Part shown: piece after piece, positions 35,314 through 47,600 of the stretch
Numbering within the stretch: the first letter of the stretch is position 1
Layout: the number at the start of each line of letters is the position of its first letter
From: Neurospora intermedia
Taxonomy: Eukaryota > Ascomycota > Sordariomycetes > Sordariales > Sordariaceae
DNA length: 64,000 bases
Assembly: GCA_037102815.1 (NCBI GenBank)
Contig: BTPP01000011.1
Span: 186,001-250,000 of the forward strand
Reading direction: 5' to 3'
Program-made: the position numbers and the translations under genes
The notes under the pieces: generated by a model
What the model was told of the DNA's origin: nothing
The model's database searches: none
What the model saw: the letters and a program-made list of their open reading frames with translations, nothing else

Positions 35314-37909
35314 TTTGGTGGTGTGGTTTGATGGATGTAGGTGGTGCTTAATATGACGAATGAAGATGGTGATGTCTCCTTCTTGAGTTCCGTCCTGACT
35401 GAGTCTTGATTGTTGAGTGTAGACGGTCTGCTCTGCCGAGTTGTGGACTGGACTCGGTTGTTGTTGTTGACCGGTGGGAGTATTGGTTTTGTGTTATAAC
35501 CGTCGAAGAAAGAAAAAAAAAACAGATAAATCCAGTGAGTCACTCAATGATTAGTATTCCATTGACTTGGACTAAACAAGTGAGTCGTCGAGATAGACGT
35601 GCGGTGAGCGGGACTGGACCCGTTTTGTTAGGTCTTTCGGTTTAATTCGGTTCACGGTCGGGTTCAGGTTCAAGGGTTTTCAGATTTTAGGTAGTTTTAG
35701 TTTTAGGTTTTTTTTTTTTTTTTTTCACATGAACTTCCCTTGAGATCTGCAAGGTACAGCAAAGCCTCCTTCAAAACTGATCGGCTTGGTCAAGTTGGGT
35801 AATTTCATGAACATGAAGAATCCACCAAGAACAACAAGCAGAGCGCGATGGAACTACAGACAACAAAATAAAAGGGAATTGTTTGAACGAAGCAAATGCA
35901 GACCTCCAGACCGCACCTTCTTCACACGACCCGAACTCCAACGGGCCGGGTATCCACAACCGACGGAGCCCACACACAGTCCACACCCCCCAGGAATTTT
36001 CGGCCGAATTTCGATGCGTCATTCCAGAAAAAAAGAAAGGCTAAACCTTAAGCTTGCTAGCTTACGAAAAGCATAAAAGATGATAGGTCAATTGGAGAGG
36101 GGGGACTACGGAAGCTATTCCCTATCCGGTGTTTGGTGTGTCAAGGTATGTAGAGGTTGGGACTGGGGACTTGGGACTGGGGAAGACAAGGAAGGGTTGC
36201 CGAGCGGATGCCGAACTGAAGTCGAGTTCGACGATTCGATTTTTTAGTTTTTTTTAGTAACTATGATGGATTTGTGGGAGTGGGTTGTTGACTATGGCAT
36301 TGATTGACCATCAGCCAGATACTGTGTAAACTGGACATGACGCCTTTGGAATTGGGATGTCGTGAGCCGTGAGATGCTATCATTAACAGCAAAATGGAGG
36401 TTGTGAGTTTTCCATTCGTCCGTCCGTCCGTCCGTTCTCTACCCTCACCTCCCCCCTATGTACCTCTACCTCCATGTACCTACCTCTATTCTCCAAAAGA
36501 AAGGCCCCGGAATCGTAAAAACCCAAGACAAATCACCACTGCAACCCATCCCGTTCATTATTCCCGGCCATATGCTCTAGGCCATTCTATTTTTTCTGCC
36601 GTGGCATGCCGTACCCGTGAGTAACGCATATCCGCATCCGGCCAAGTCCCTTCCCCATTCTCCCATTTTGCAGTGTTCAACCCCACCCATGTTAACCAAA
36701 GGGCGCGGCGCGCGGGTCGGGTGGTCCATGCATCAGGTACCAAACCCGCCGGCTCTGGGGGCACCCCGACCGCATCAGTTCCTACGTTGCCCTGTAACCC
36801 TGTGACAAGTCGATCGCTGAACCGGAGAAGTCCCGGAAAAGTCCACACCTCTTCAACGTAACGAGCTGACGCCGGAGCGGCTCCGTGTAACCACCTCCAA
36901 TGTTGCAATCCCCTATGTTCATTGCCGATCGTGCGGAATCTGTTATGTGAAGGGCGCAGTGTGGTGTATCGTGGATTTGTAATGGCTAGAGCTAGTAAGT
37001 AGCTAGCTGCCGAGAGAAAGCCCACTTTGGGATCAGGGTCGTCGGGGTCGGTGGTGGTAATGACGAGAAGGATTCGGGTACTAGTACTAACAGATGTTGA
37101 GCGAGGTTGTACGAGGATGGGCAATGATACTGTTAGTGAGAGATTTCGGCTGATGTACAAGTGCACTAACATGGATGCTTTATATCAGCTGCGAGGTAGG
37201 GAGTCAAGCTGTTGGTGAAACGCGTCCCACCCACCCGTTCATCCATTGTCTTTATTCCCAAGATACCTACGAATCACCTGGAACCGACAACGTTTCTACA
37301 CCATTTATATATATTCCCGACATCAAAGCCGGTGCTACCTATCTTACTACTACTGCTACTACGGCTAATTCTACGGTAATGACAGACTATTTTTCCCAAA
37401 CAGTAACGGTAACGACGGACATTCTCCTCCTCTTCTCTCTTCATCAATCTTATCCTCGACATCCATTTCCCAGCACCTTCAAACTCATTCGCAACACCTT
37501 CAGACTTGGAACCACAAGACCCCTCCTCGGCTTGACCAGCATCTGCGTATCTAAGACATACTGCCTGGAACCGTAGCAGCTGCTGTTGCCGTCGCACGAA
37601 AGAAGAGGGAGTTAAAAGAACCAAAAAGGAAAGGCTTCCACCTACCTTTGCTGTTGCTGTGGTAGACACGATGGACGCCAACTGCAGTCCTGTCTGACCA
37701 CTGCGACTGCCACTCCCGCATGAGCGACTCACCTTGTACTCACCCCCGCCACCACCACCACCACCACCACCATTGACAAGGTCATCGTCATCATCATCAT
37801 GATCTTCAACCGCTGCAATTGCATCAGTCGTAATCATGACTTTGACTTTGACACTGCCACCCTTCTCACCAACGACGACTTCCGCCCGGGGCTTCCCGCC
37901 CCTTCTTAG
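35314..37909. other. 2.6 kb intergenic region
   Basis: No well-supported gene. A minus-strand open frame (37837-37274, 187 codons) with an Asp run, a Gly10 run and possible internal intron ends (GTAGGT..CAG) was considered but has no domain. Two TAGAGGTA-type copies lie at 36461 and 36481 beside a (CGTC)n run. T runs occur near 33361 and 35707-35725. Confidence 0.45.
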
Positions 37910-40900
37910 TCAATCGCGTCCCTGGTTCTCCTGGCGCTGGCCCGTGGCTCCCTCATTTTCCTTCTCCTTCTTACTCTCGCGAGTATGAGTATGAGTATGA
38001 GTATGAGCAGTATCCTCAAGCGAGACCTCATCCGTAGAAGCCGACGACCCAAAATACTCTCCAAAGATCTTTTCCTCCACATCCATATCCTTCCACAGTT
38101 TTCCCTGTCCTCCTGCTCCACCGCTCTTGGCAGCCCCCCTCCTCGCCCTTCTTCTGAGGAAAACCCTCTTAGCCCACTTCCACCCCTCAACACCCCCAAA
38201 GAACAGTCCCGCAGCAATAAACACAATCCCCCACTCCCACGAGATGCCCGTGTGCTTGAACACAGCATGATTAATCACAGGTATATACAGCGTAGGAAAC
38301 AGCGTGACGAACCCGCCAACAATCGCCCAAAACAGGAACTTGTTGCGCCACACGTCCACCATCCACTGCGTAAAGTACTTTTTGCTACCAGGTTGCATCC
38401 GGAAGAAGGAGCGGCGCATATCGACCAGTTCCCAGGCCAGGAACAGGGCAAACCACGTTAGGCACGCAAACGTGGTGGCGCGCGCGCGAAACACGGTCTC
38501 GCACGACTCAGAGTAATGCTCGTTGCAGCCGCTGCCCAAGTCGCCGTCGCCCCAGGCGTAGACGCGCAACACAAACGAGGCCAGACACAAAGCGGTGATC
38601 CACAGTCCGTAAAAGATCATGTCGATGATGAATTCCAGAGTAAAGATGCCTGTGCGAAGAGATTGCGGGGGACGCGCCATGATGTCGGGAACGGCGCGCT
38701 CGAAACCGAGGCCCATGTCTGGTAGACCCGAGGTGATCATGATGATCCAGACGATTTCCACAGGTGCCAAGGGGAACACGGAAAGGCCCGAGACGTCCTT
38801 GAATGCCAGTCCGATGAGCAAGGTGCCTGCCTGAGCAATGTTTTCCGCTAGAACGTGCAGTACGAATTTCTGAATGTTGTCAAAGATGCGACGGCCCTCT
38901 TCAATGGCGGAGACGATGGAGGCAAAGTTGTCGTCGGTCAGAACAATGTCCGAAGCGTCTTTGGCTACGTCCGAACCGGAGAGACCCATGGCGATACCGA
39001 CGTCGGCGCGACGGAGGGAAGGAGAGTCGTTGACGCCGTCGCCGGTCATGGCGCAGAAGCGACCACGACGATGCAAGGCTTCGATCATGCGGACTTTGGT
39101 TGAGGGAGCACAGCGCGCAATGACGAGTGGGAGAACGGGCAAAGCGTCGACTTCGTCATCGGACAAGGCATCGAACTGCGAGGCGGTCATGACCATTGCG
39201 TGGGCGACAGCTGCAGAAACGCGGGACATGGAAGAGAGAGGGGGCAGGATGCCTACTTCGATGGCGATGGCCTTGGCGGTCTCTGGATGGTCGCCAGTCA
39301 ACATGTGTACCGAGATACCGGCTTCGTGGCATTGGTGGACGGCCGAGGCGGACGAGGGGCGGGGAGGGTCATAGAGCCCGATCAGGCCGCGGAAGGTGAG
39401 CTCGGATTCGATGAGGGAGCGCGAGGTTTCTTCGTTCCAGGTGGTGCCGTCGGAGGGGAGGCGGCGGGAGGCGAGGGCCAGGACGCGCAGACCGAGAGAG
39501 GCAAAAGATTCCATGTTCTTCAAAATATCGGCGCGGAACTCGTCAGTCACGGGCTTGGCCTCCGCGTCAGGACCGTCAGAGTCAAAGTAGTTGACGCAAG
39601 CACCGATAACCCTTTCCACGGCGCCCTTGGTGAAGGCCCAGTGTTCTTGCGTCTGCGTATTCTTCATGATCACCGACATGCGCTTCACGTCCGAGTCAAA
39701 AGGGAATTCAGCGACTTCTTGCCATTCGGGGCTGGAACCTGAGACAAGACGGAGACGGTTGAAGTCGAAGCGGGACGCAAACACCTGGATGGCGATTTCG
39801 GTCGGGTCACCGCGTGCGTGCCATTGTTCGGTGCCGGGAGTTTCTTCAGATTCCTTGGAGAAGACAGTGGCAAGGTTGGCGAGGGAGCAGACTGAGAGGA
39901 AGTCTTGGAGACGGGTGGTGCTGGATGTCAAGAGCTCTCCAGGGGCCGTGACAGGGCCGGTAGAGCTCTTTTCAGCGTTGGTCGACTTGAAACCAATCTG
40001 AGACGGCATCTGCTTCGCAAAGCGGATGTCGCCCTTGGTAGGATTTACCGGCTCATCACCCAGCTCGACGGTATAAGTGCCCATCCCCGGGATCCAAGCA
40101 CCTCTCGCTACCATTTTTCCTTGAGTAAGCGTACCAGTCTTGTCCGAGCAAATGTCCGTCACCGCGCCCAGGGCTTCCAAAGACTTGAGGTTGCGCACAA
40201 TGACGTTCCGTTCCACCATCCTCTTGGTGCCAGCTGCCATGGTGATGGTCAACACCACCACCAAACTCGCCGGAATCATGGACAGACCCGTGGCCACGGC
40301 GTAAATAATGACTTCCTGACGGGTGTTGAACTTGTTCGCTCCCAAGACGATGATGGCGCAGATAACCGCGATGCCAAAAAGCAGCATAGCTAGCTTCGAC
40401 AGCTTTCTTTGCAACGGAGTGCCGACGTTGACACCCAAAAACCGACCGATGGCGTCTCCGAGGGTCAAAGTGTACGCCTCCAGATAACGATGGGGACCAG
40501 CGTGGCCGTTGGGCTTGCGCTTGACGGGGCGGACCTTGGAGTCTTTCTTGTTGAGGGCAGAGGCGATAGCACCGATTTCGGTGAAAGTGCCGGTAGCAAA
40601 AACAATACCTTTTGCTCTTCCCTTGGTGACGGTGGAGGAGGAGTAGGCGACGTTGAGACGGTCGCCAGGGCCGGTGGTGTCGTCGAAAGTGGACTCAACC
40701 GTCTTGCGAACGGGAAGGGATTCACCGGTTAGGAGAGCTTCGTCGGTTTCGAAGTTTTTGGCTTCGATCAACCTGTTTACCCAAAGAAGAACCTGATCAG
40801 CCATTGTAAAAAGGGGGTAGTGGAGAGAATGGTCAACAGGTTACCTGATATCTGCCGGCAGAGTATCGCCCATTTTGACTTCAACCAGATCACCGGGGAC

Positions 40901-41448
40901 AATTTCACCAGAGGGGACGACCATGGCCTCGCCGCCGCGGACGACGGTGGCGGTGGGAGAGGAAAGAGAGCGGAGACTGTCCATGGTTTTCTCGGCAGAG
41001 TACTCTTGGAAGAAACCGACGACGACGTTGAGGCCGATGACGAAGGCGACGACACCGCCTTCGATCCAGGATTTGATACCAAAGGAGACGGCCATGGCTA
41101 GGATGAGGACCTGTTTGCTGTTAGTATGCCGTTACGGAAAAAAAAAGGGAAGGGAAAAGAAGAGAAAGAATAAGGGAAAGGGAGACATACCAAAGTCATG
41201 GCATTGGCAATCTGAGCAATGATGATCTTGATGGGCTGGACACCTTCAGCCTCGCCCAGTTCGTTTTTTCCATATTCCTCAAGCCGACGCTTGGCCTCGT
41301 CGGGGGTGAGACCGGAGAGGGGGTCGGCTCCGATTTCGTGGGCAAGATCATGATGGGTTAAGGCGTGGGCAGGTCGGGAAAGGGGTTTGTTGCTTTGGCC
41401 AGAGACATGGTCGCCAGCAGCAGCCTTATCAGGCTCTGTCTTGGTCAT
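37910..41448 (-). CDS. ENA-type P-type cation ATPase (type IID)
   Basis: Three minus-strand exons, 41448-41191, 41110-40845 and 40772-37910, about 1128 residues. The N-terminus has the cation-ATPase start LTPDEAKRRLEEYGKNEL. All P-type motifs are present: LLTGESLPV, DICSDKTGTLTQG (phosphorylated D385), GDPTEIA, MLTGDHPETAKAIA and TGDGVNDSPSLRRADVGIAMG. FETDEALLTGES, a short cytosolic N-terminus and about ten membrane segments fit the ENA (exitus natru) group, which pumps Na+ and/or K+ out at the plasma membrane in salt or alkaline stress. The C-terminal tail carries a (His-Thr)n run encoded by an ATACTC/GAGTAT microsatellite and then a charged end, so tail length probably varies between strains. 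The 3.2 kb upstream is gene-free and could hold a large stress-responsive promoter. Confidence 0.92.
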
Positions 41449-42060
41449 GTTTGCCTGTAGGGGTCTCAGTTGTTGTGTGGAAAGGGGAGGTTACTCTGTC
41501 TGTTGTGTTTATGCTAGTAAGTAGTGAAGACACCAATAGCCAACATCAACAACATGTAAACAGCTGTAGAGAAGCAAGAGTAAACAGGATGGACGGGCCG
41601 AGGACGGGGGTCCAGCTCGTATGTAGGTAGATATACTTATATATTTCCTACAATACACAGACAGGCTCGACAGGTTGCTGACCAAGTCGATGGAATTCTT
41701 CTTCTCGCCGTCGTGGTCTTGGCCAACGTCTTGGCTTCAAAGTTAATGTCTGAACACATGTCCCCCCCGACTCGTCCGCATTGATCCCTTCCTTTCTCGA
41801 AAACCAAGCCTGCGCCAAGGCCAAAGCTCCTGGATTATCACTGCAAGGTTATCACAGTTACCCGACAAACAGACGAGACCTGCCCAGCCTGACGTGCCTG
41901 AGTCAAACTGCCGCGGCGGCGGGACAAAGGAGAGTTGTCTTGGAGAAGTCTTGGGCCGTTCTTGGCCCAGCCTTGGTATCCTCTTGGCGCATTCCCGATG
42001 GCCACAGTTTCTGGTCGTCTTGTTGAAGAAGCAGGCCAATGGACGTTGACGGTTTTGCGT

Positions 42061-42096
<36 letters not shown>

Positions 42097-44640
42097 CTTC
42101 GTTTTTTTTGGAGTTTACTAGACTAGACTAGCAGGGTAAGCATATTCAGCACAGCATTGCGCGTACATACACTACACGAATGCCGATCCTGAAAGCGAAC
42201 GTCTTCGAGTGTGTCATTGATAGTCGTCGAACGTCTTTTTTCCCCTTTGGTCACTGTTGATGAATTCTGTCTTCCGCCTTTCGAATGCTTAAATTGAAGG
42301 TGTTGACACTCTGTCACGTCACATAAAATCGCTGAGGAAAGAAGAGAGGTTGTGTAACGAGCATGTTTATTAGTATATCGTGATTGAAGATATTATGGAG
42401 TTGCAGATAAAAAGAAAAAAAGAAGAAAAAAGAAAGGAGAAGAGGTTGTACAACGCACCCAACGAACCACCCGTCAATCGCACCACAAGTCGCAGTTGTC
42501 GTCATATTTTGCGGAGACAGCAAAATGACAAAAGAGGCTCCAAGGCTCGTGCACCGACAGTGAGCCCCAGAGTCCGACCTCAGGGGACTTCCCCGGGGGG
42601 TTCAGCGGAAGCAGTGGAGTATTACAGGGTCCATGTGGCGGGGTGATGGCGCGGCGGGGGGTGGGGGCGAGGTTCTGGGCAGGTCTGTTGTTAAACACTT
42701 GCTCTGATGCTAAACGCTTATGCTAGGAGTTGGGGGTTGACGCCGAGGTTGAGCTGACACAACAACAGAGGTCGATATCTTACCGAGTAATCGATACCTC
42801 GATGGTCGGAATGACTAGGAACGGCTCTTGATAACACCTCATTTGTGATTCATTTGCTGAGATTGACTACAGGTCAAGCAAACGATCTGTCTTGGATATG
42901 GAAATCTGTCTGAGACGGACCCCTTCTGGCATAAGCATTTAGCATCCATAAAAAGCATTGACGCAAGCTATACCAAGACCGCTTACCCTTCTCAATACAA
43001 CCAATCATGAGAGCCCATTGCAGCACATGTGGTGGAGCCCCTTCTGCACCAAGCAACTAGAGGTACCCAAGTACACACTAACGAACGGTCCAACGCCCAA
43101 ATTCATCACCACTCCCGCCCTTCTCCTCGGCGAATTATCAACACCATCAACCTTGGCCCGCTTGGCGTCACCCGCGTAGAGGTATGCACACTCGACAACA
43201 AGGTTGGACGAACATGAAGCTTGTCTTACAATGTCTTGGATCTCTTGGCTATTTTTCTTCAACGTCACTTTTCCCCTGTCCATCTTATGTCACTTGCGGC
43301 GCCTGGGCGTCATGGCGCCCACTGCGTGGACAGTCGAGTCAACAAAGACCATGGTGGGATGTCAGTCGTTGCGAACTCGGCGTGATTCAATGAAGTTTCA
43401 GATCGACTTATTCCTTCGGAATGAAGATTCTACACCCGACGCTGATTGACTACGGAAAGAAAGACGAGATGGGTTGAACGTTGTGATCAAGTGACTGCCG
43501 CTTGCCAGGGGAGTGCAGCGGTCGCATGCCCGGTTTCCTTTTCCAGAGTGTTTTGCTCTTCTCCTCCGCCAAGTCCCTTCCCAATCCAGGTCCTTCCGTC
43601 ATTTTATTTTTTTTCTTGGAGAGAGACTGCAAGCTGCAGTTCTGCTCGAGTGCGCCTTCCTTGGGTTCATTGCTGTATAGTATTTTGTGCGGAAGGTCCA
43701 TCTCACCGTGAAAATTTTCCATTCGCGAAGGCAGTATTGAGCTGAGTGAGGGAGCAAACCCGATAACCTCAAGTCACTGGGCAGGCAGAATCAAACATTT
43801 TCCCGGGCCATGTCTTAGTTGGTTTCCATTTTTTTCTGGGTTTCTTTTTCTTTGTCCTGGTACAAGATGATGTCCGTCCGGTCATGGCATTTATAAGGCG
43901 CCTTATCGATAAGAGTCTCGTCGGCCTAATTTGGACATCTCTCACATCCCATTTTGTCTTCGTCGCTCAATCCGTCATGACCAAGTACACCGAGCCAACA
44001 AGACTCATTCATGGGAAGACCTAGAGGTAGTTTCGTCATGAGGGGCCATGGCCATACCCGTTCAAGCTTCTTTCATTGTTCTTTTCGGCGTCTTCCTTTG
44101 ATGTTCCTCTTCCCCTTTGCAGAAGCTGTAGCTCAGCCGCGAGCATGGCATTTTCTTTGTTCTCTGCTCATCTTCCCTCGGACACTCAACGCTCTAGTCC
44201 TCAACTCATGATATTCCCCATCATGACTGCTCTTGAGAGGATAAGAAAACGTATTCCATGCCCCTCAATTCATTTCATCATGACAATACCATGTTCATCC
44301 TCGACATGTCCAACTTTGTGCGCAACCCGTTATGAGGCAAGATGCTTCGAGACATCATCTCCCACACTCACCCTTCGCTGTCTCAAAGAAAGCTCGGCTC
44401 ATTGTGTCTGGACTCGAGCTTTCAAGCTACATAATTGCTATTGACGTTTGCGGCTCTCCCCCTTTGTCCCCTTTGTTGATCTCGTGCCCGAGTTACCACT
44501 GAGCTGCCACGATCCCAAAATGCCCATGACTTCCACATGTCTACTCGACACGGCGTCTTGTCCATCATGCTTCCTCGACAACGTTCAACAACCACCACCA
44601 CCACCACAACAACGAAAGAAAGCACGACAGCATCAACATT
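41449..44640. other. 3.2 kb divergent intergenic region
   Basis: Between the ENA-type gene and the giant gene, transcribed apart. No gene supported. Holds a (GGTGTC)n microsatellite near 42058-42096, TAGAGGTA copies at 43058 and 44022, and short upstream open frames just ahead of the giant gene (an ATG at 44520 is out of frame with its start). Confidence 0.5.
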
Positions 44641-47600
44641 ATGGGCCGCGCAACATACGCTTCCGTTGGCGAGATCGGGCCGGATACCGAGGACTCTCTC
44701 CCACAATATCCACATACTGAAGAGCTTCGGCGTTATGGCGGCTGGATGAACCCTTACTTTATAAACTTTGGCCAGTCGGGTCTCGAGACCCAGTATCCCT
44801 CCTTGCCCAGCTTGGGCATGGACATGAGCAATGAAGAAGCTGCACGTCAAGATCCTCTGCCCATCCCGTCGCCGCCCCAGTTGGATACCTTTTTTTTGGC
44901 CGAGCGCTTCCAGCAAGAGATCAACGATGGCTTCAAGGCCTGGCAACTCGCCTCTCTTCACCAGAGCCTCCCCCCCGTCAGCGAAGCCTCCATCGCCGTC
45001 AACCCCCAAATGTGGCACCCAATCTTCCAAAAGGCCCGCTGGTACGACCTCAAGTCCCCCGTCGACATTACCGACACGTCTCTCACTGCTCCCCATTGGT
45101 CCATCGACAATCCCGACGTCTTTGCCGAGTTGGGTATCTGCGTAGAGATGGCAAACAAAATCTTTGCCGAGGCCCAGTGTACCAAATGGCTACACGCCCT
45201 CTTGCTAAAAGACTGGAGCCCAATTACGGGAACCGAGTATCAAAGATACAACAGACGGACGGGCGTCGAGGCCCAGCGCTTTCAAGCTCTCGGTGACCCA
45301 GATGCCCCCTTGACCCAGGCCGCACGGATACGGCTTTACAACGAGACCACTGACCTCGCCGACCGCATTGTTTGGTCCTTCTTTGACGGCGACGATCCTA
45401 ATGCATTTGGCTTCGCAAATTCGAGGTCGGACAAGGTCACGTCCGCCTATACAATGCTTGCAAAGGACAAGAGGACAGACGAACAATTTGTCGTCATTCG
45501 CATGAATGCTCGGATTTTGAGGACTTTGCTGCAAGACAACAACGGTACCAACAACCCGGCGGAATGTCTTCGATACGGCGAAAAGCACATTGCTCGTCTG
45601 CAGTTTGCCGTTACGGTATGTCCTATCTGACGCCACATTGCTCTTGCTTGGATGAGTATGCTAACGTTTGTCCAGATGATACACGAATTGGCGGTACGTT
45701 GGTCCTTTTTCCTCCTCCCCACAGAGCCTGTCTCTTACTGACCACATGCTCCGAGATATAGCATGCGCTTAACTTTGCCGCATTGCTTAAAGAAGGTGAC
45801 GCTCCTGATACGTACGAACCAGTAAGTGATACCGCCTCTTCCTTCCCGCTACGTTGCCTGACAAATGGTCCTAGGTCTACAACAACGAGTGGGTGGCTGA
45901 GCTGGGCTATTCAATCGAAAATAATCTCTTTGGTGGTACATTTCGCTACACCCCAGAAGGCACAGAAAATGATCTAATTCCGTCTACACTGCCCGGTTTG
46001 CGGCAGTATGGGCTGGCCCTATACACATTTGAAGACACCAATTGGATATATAGCTCAACTGACTATACCATCGACAACCATATTCACTGGCCCCCAGGTC
46101 AGCCCATATCCTTCGACAGGTATCCCATTCCCGCCTTCTTCGCAGCCTCCCTCCAACTCCAAGATTTTTGGGACGTGTTGGTAGGAACCAAAGGCCGAAG
46201 CGCCCTACGGCCACCCCGCCCCTTTAGGACCCCCGTACTGGACCATCACGAGATCACCCGCGTCTTCTCCGTGGTCCCCAACCCCAACAACCCCCAAAAC
46301 TTTGATGCATATCCTGAAATAGCCGCTAGATACCAAGATTGCGTCGACCATCTCCAACTCCGCAAGAAAGCCTGGAAACGCTGGCGCGGTATTTCAGGAC
46401 AAAATGACCATTTCGCCCAAGCCTATGCCTACTGGCAACGCACCCCTTACTCCCTCGCGAGATGCCGCAACTGCGTCGAAGTGTTCAGCGATGCCGCCTC
46501 CTGTCACGACGAGAAGACTTGCACGGTCATGATCAACACGCTTCAGACGAGGATCGAGGAATGGGAGCAACGCGCCGGCCCGGCCAAGTCCCTGGGCTTC
46601 GTCTACCGCATTCTGCTCCACCTCATGAGAGCGGCTATTCCCTGGCGAAGGAAAGCGGTCAGGTTCAAAAACAAGCAAAAGAATTTCCAGACTGAAGCGC
46701 CCAACCTTTGGCATCCGAGCATCAACGCTCTTGTCAAGGGAACGAGGTGGAGATTTCCCGATCGCCATGTATATGACAACGACGCGGGCACAACCTGGAC
46801 CACGTTGAACCTGTACGGTCAAAAATATGCGTCTCACACTGCCTACGACGCCCGTGTCGATGTCATTTCCACAGCCCTTCGCGATGGGCGCAGGTGCTGG
46901 ACCATCACCCCGACTCCCATAGGGCTGCTGGATGCCATCAGGCAGTTGGCACATGAGCTCCTTGCTGCACTCGACCACGAGGCGGATCTCCGCGGCCTTG
47001 AAACTGAGGGCTGGCTGCCCTTCAACTTTACCTTTCCGGACTGGGTCATGGGCTTCGAGAAGGGAGGCTCGAATCGGGTCGGCGATGTGGTGGAAGTGTC
47101 AGAAGCGGAGGAGAAGCGGAGGAATAGGAATGCACATCGTGCGTTCCTAGGGAGCGCGCCGTCGTCGCCTGTCGGTTCGTGGGCATCTGATGCCAGTGAT
47201 CGTGATGATGATATGAGTGATAGTGATCATGACAGTGACGACGACAGTGATGACGACAGCGACGATGACAGCGACGATGACAGTGACGGCGACAGTGATA
47301 ATGATAGTGACATTGAGATGGGCGGTCAGGAACAGAGTCAGGGTCAGGGTATTGCCAGTCGTCTAAAGATGGTTCTGGACATTGGGAAACTGAGCGGTGT
47401 CTCGAAAGCCATGAAGAGCCGGGGTCCCACCCGCGGTATTTCCAAACCTCGTGGCCGTGGTTTCCGCGGTAGACGAGGCGGTGATGGTGGTGGCCGAGGA
47501 GGCGGTAACCCCGGTGCCGGTCTTATCCGCCGTCGCGGTCCCCTCCGCGCAGGCAGATCCCAAAAAGCCTGGCGATCCGTAACCCACGATGTCAATGATA

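Noticed and set aside
37274-37837. Minus-strand frame with Asp and Gly runs and possible intron ends
   Set aside because: Downstream of the ENA-type gene on the same strand, with no domain and simple-sequence content. Could be 3' UTR or a small gene; evidence is too thin.
40773-40804. Alternative start MADQVLLWVN for the ENA-type ATPase
   Set aside because: Those bases lie in the intron; the family sequence runs from LPADIR directly into LIEAKNFETDEALLTGES.
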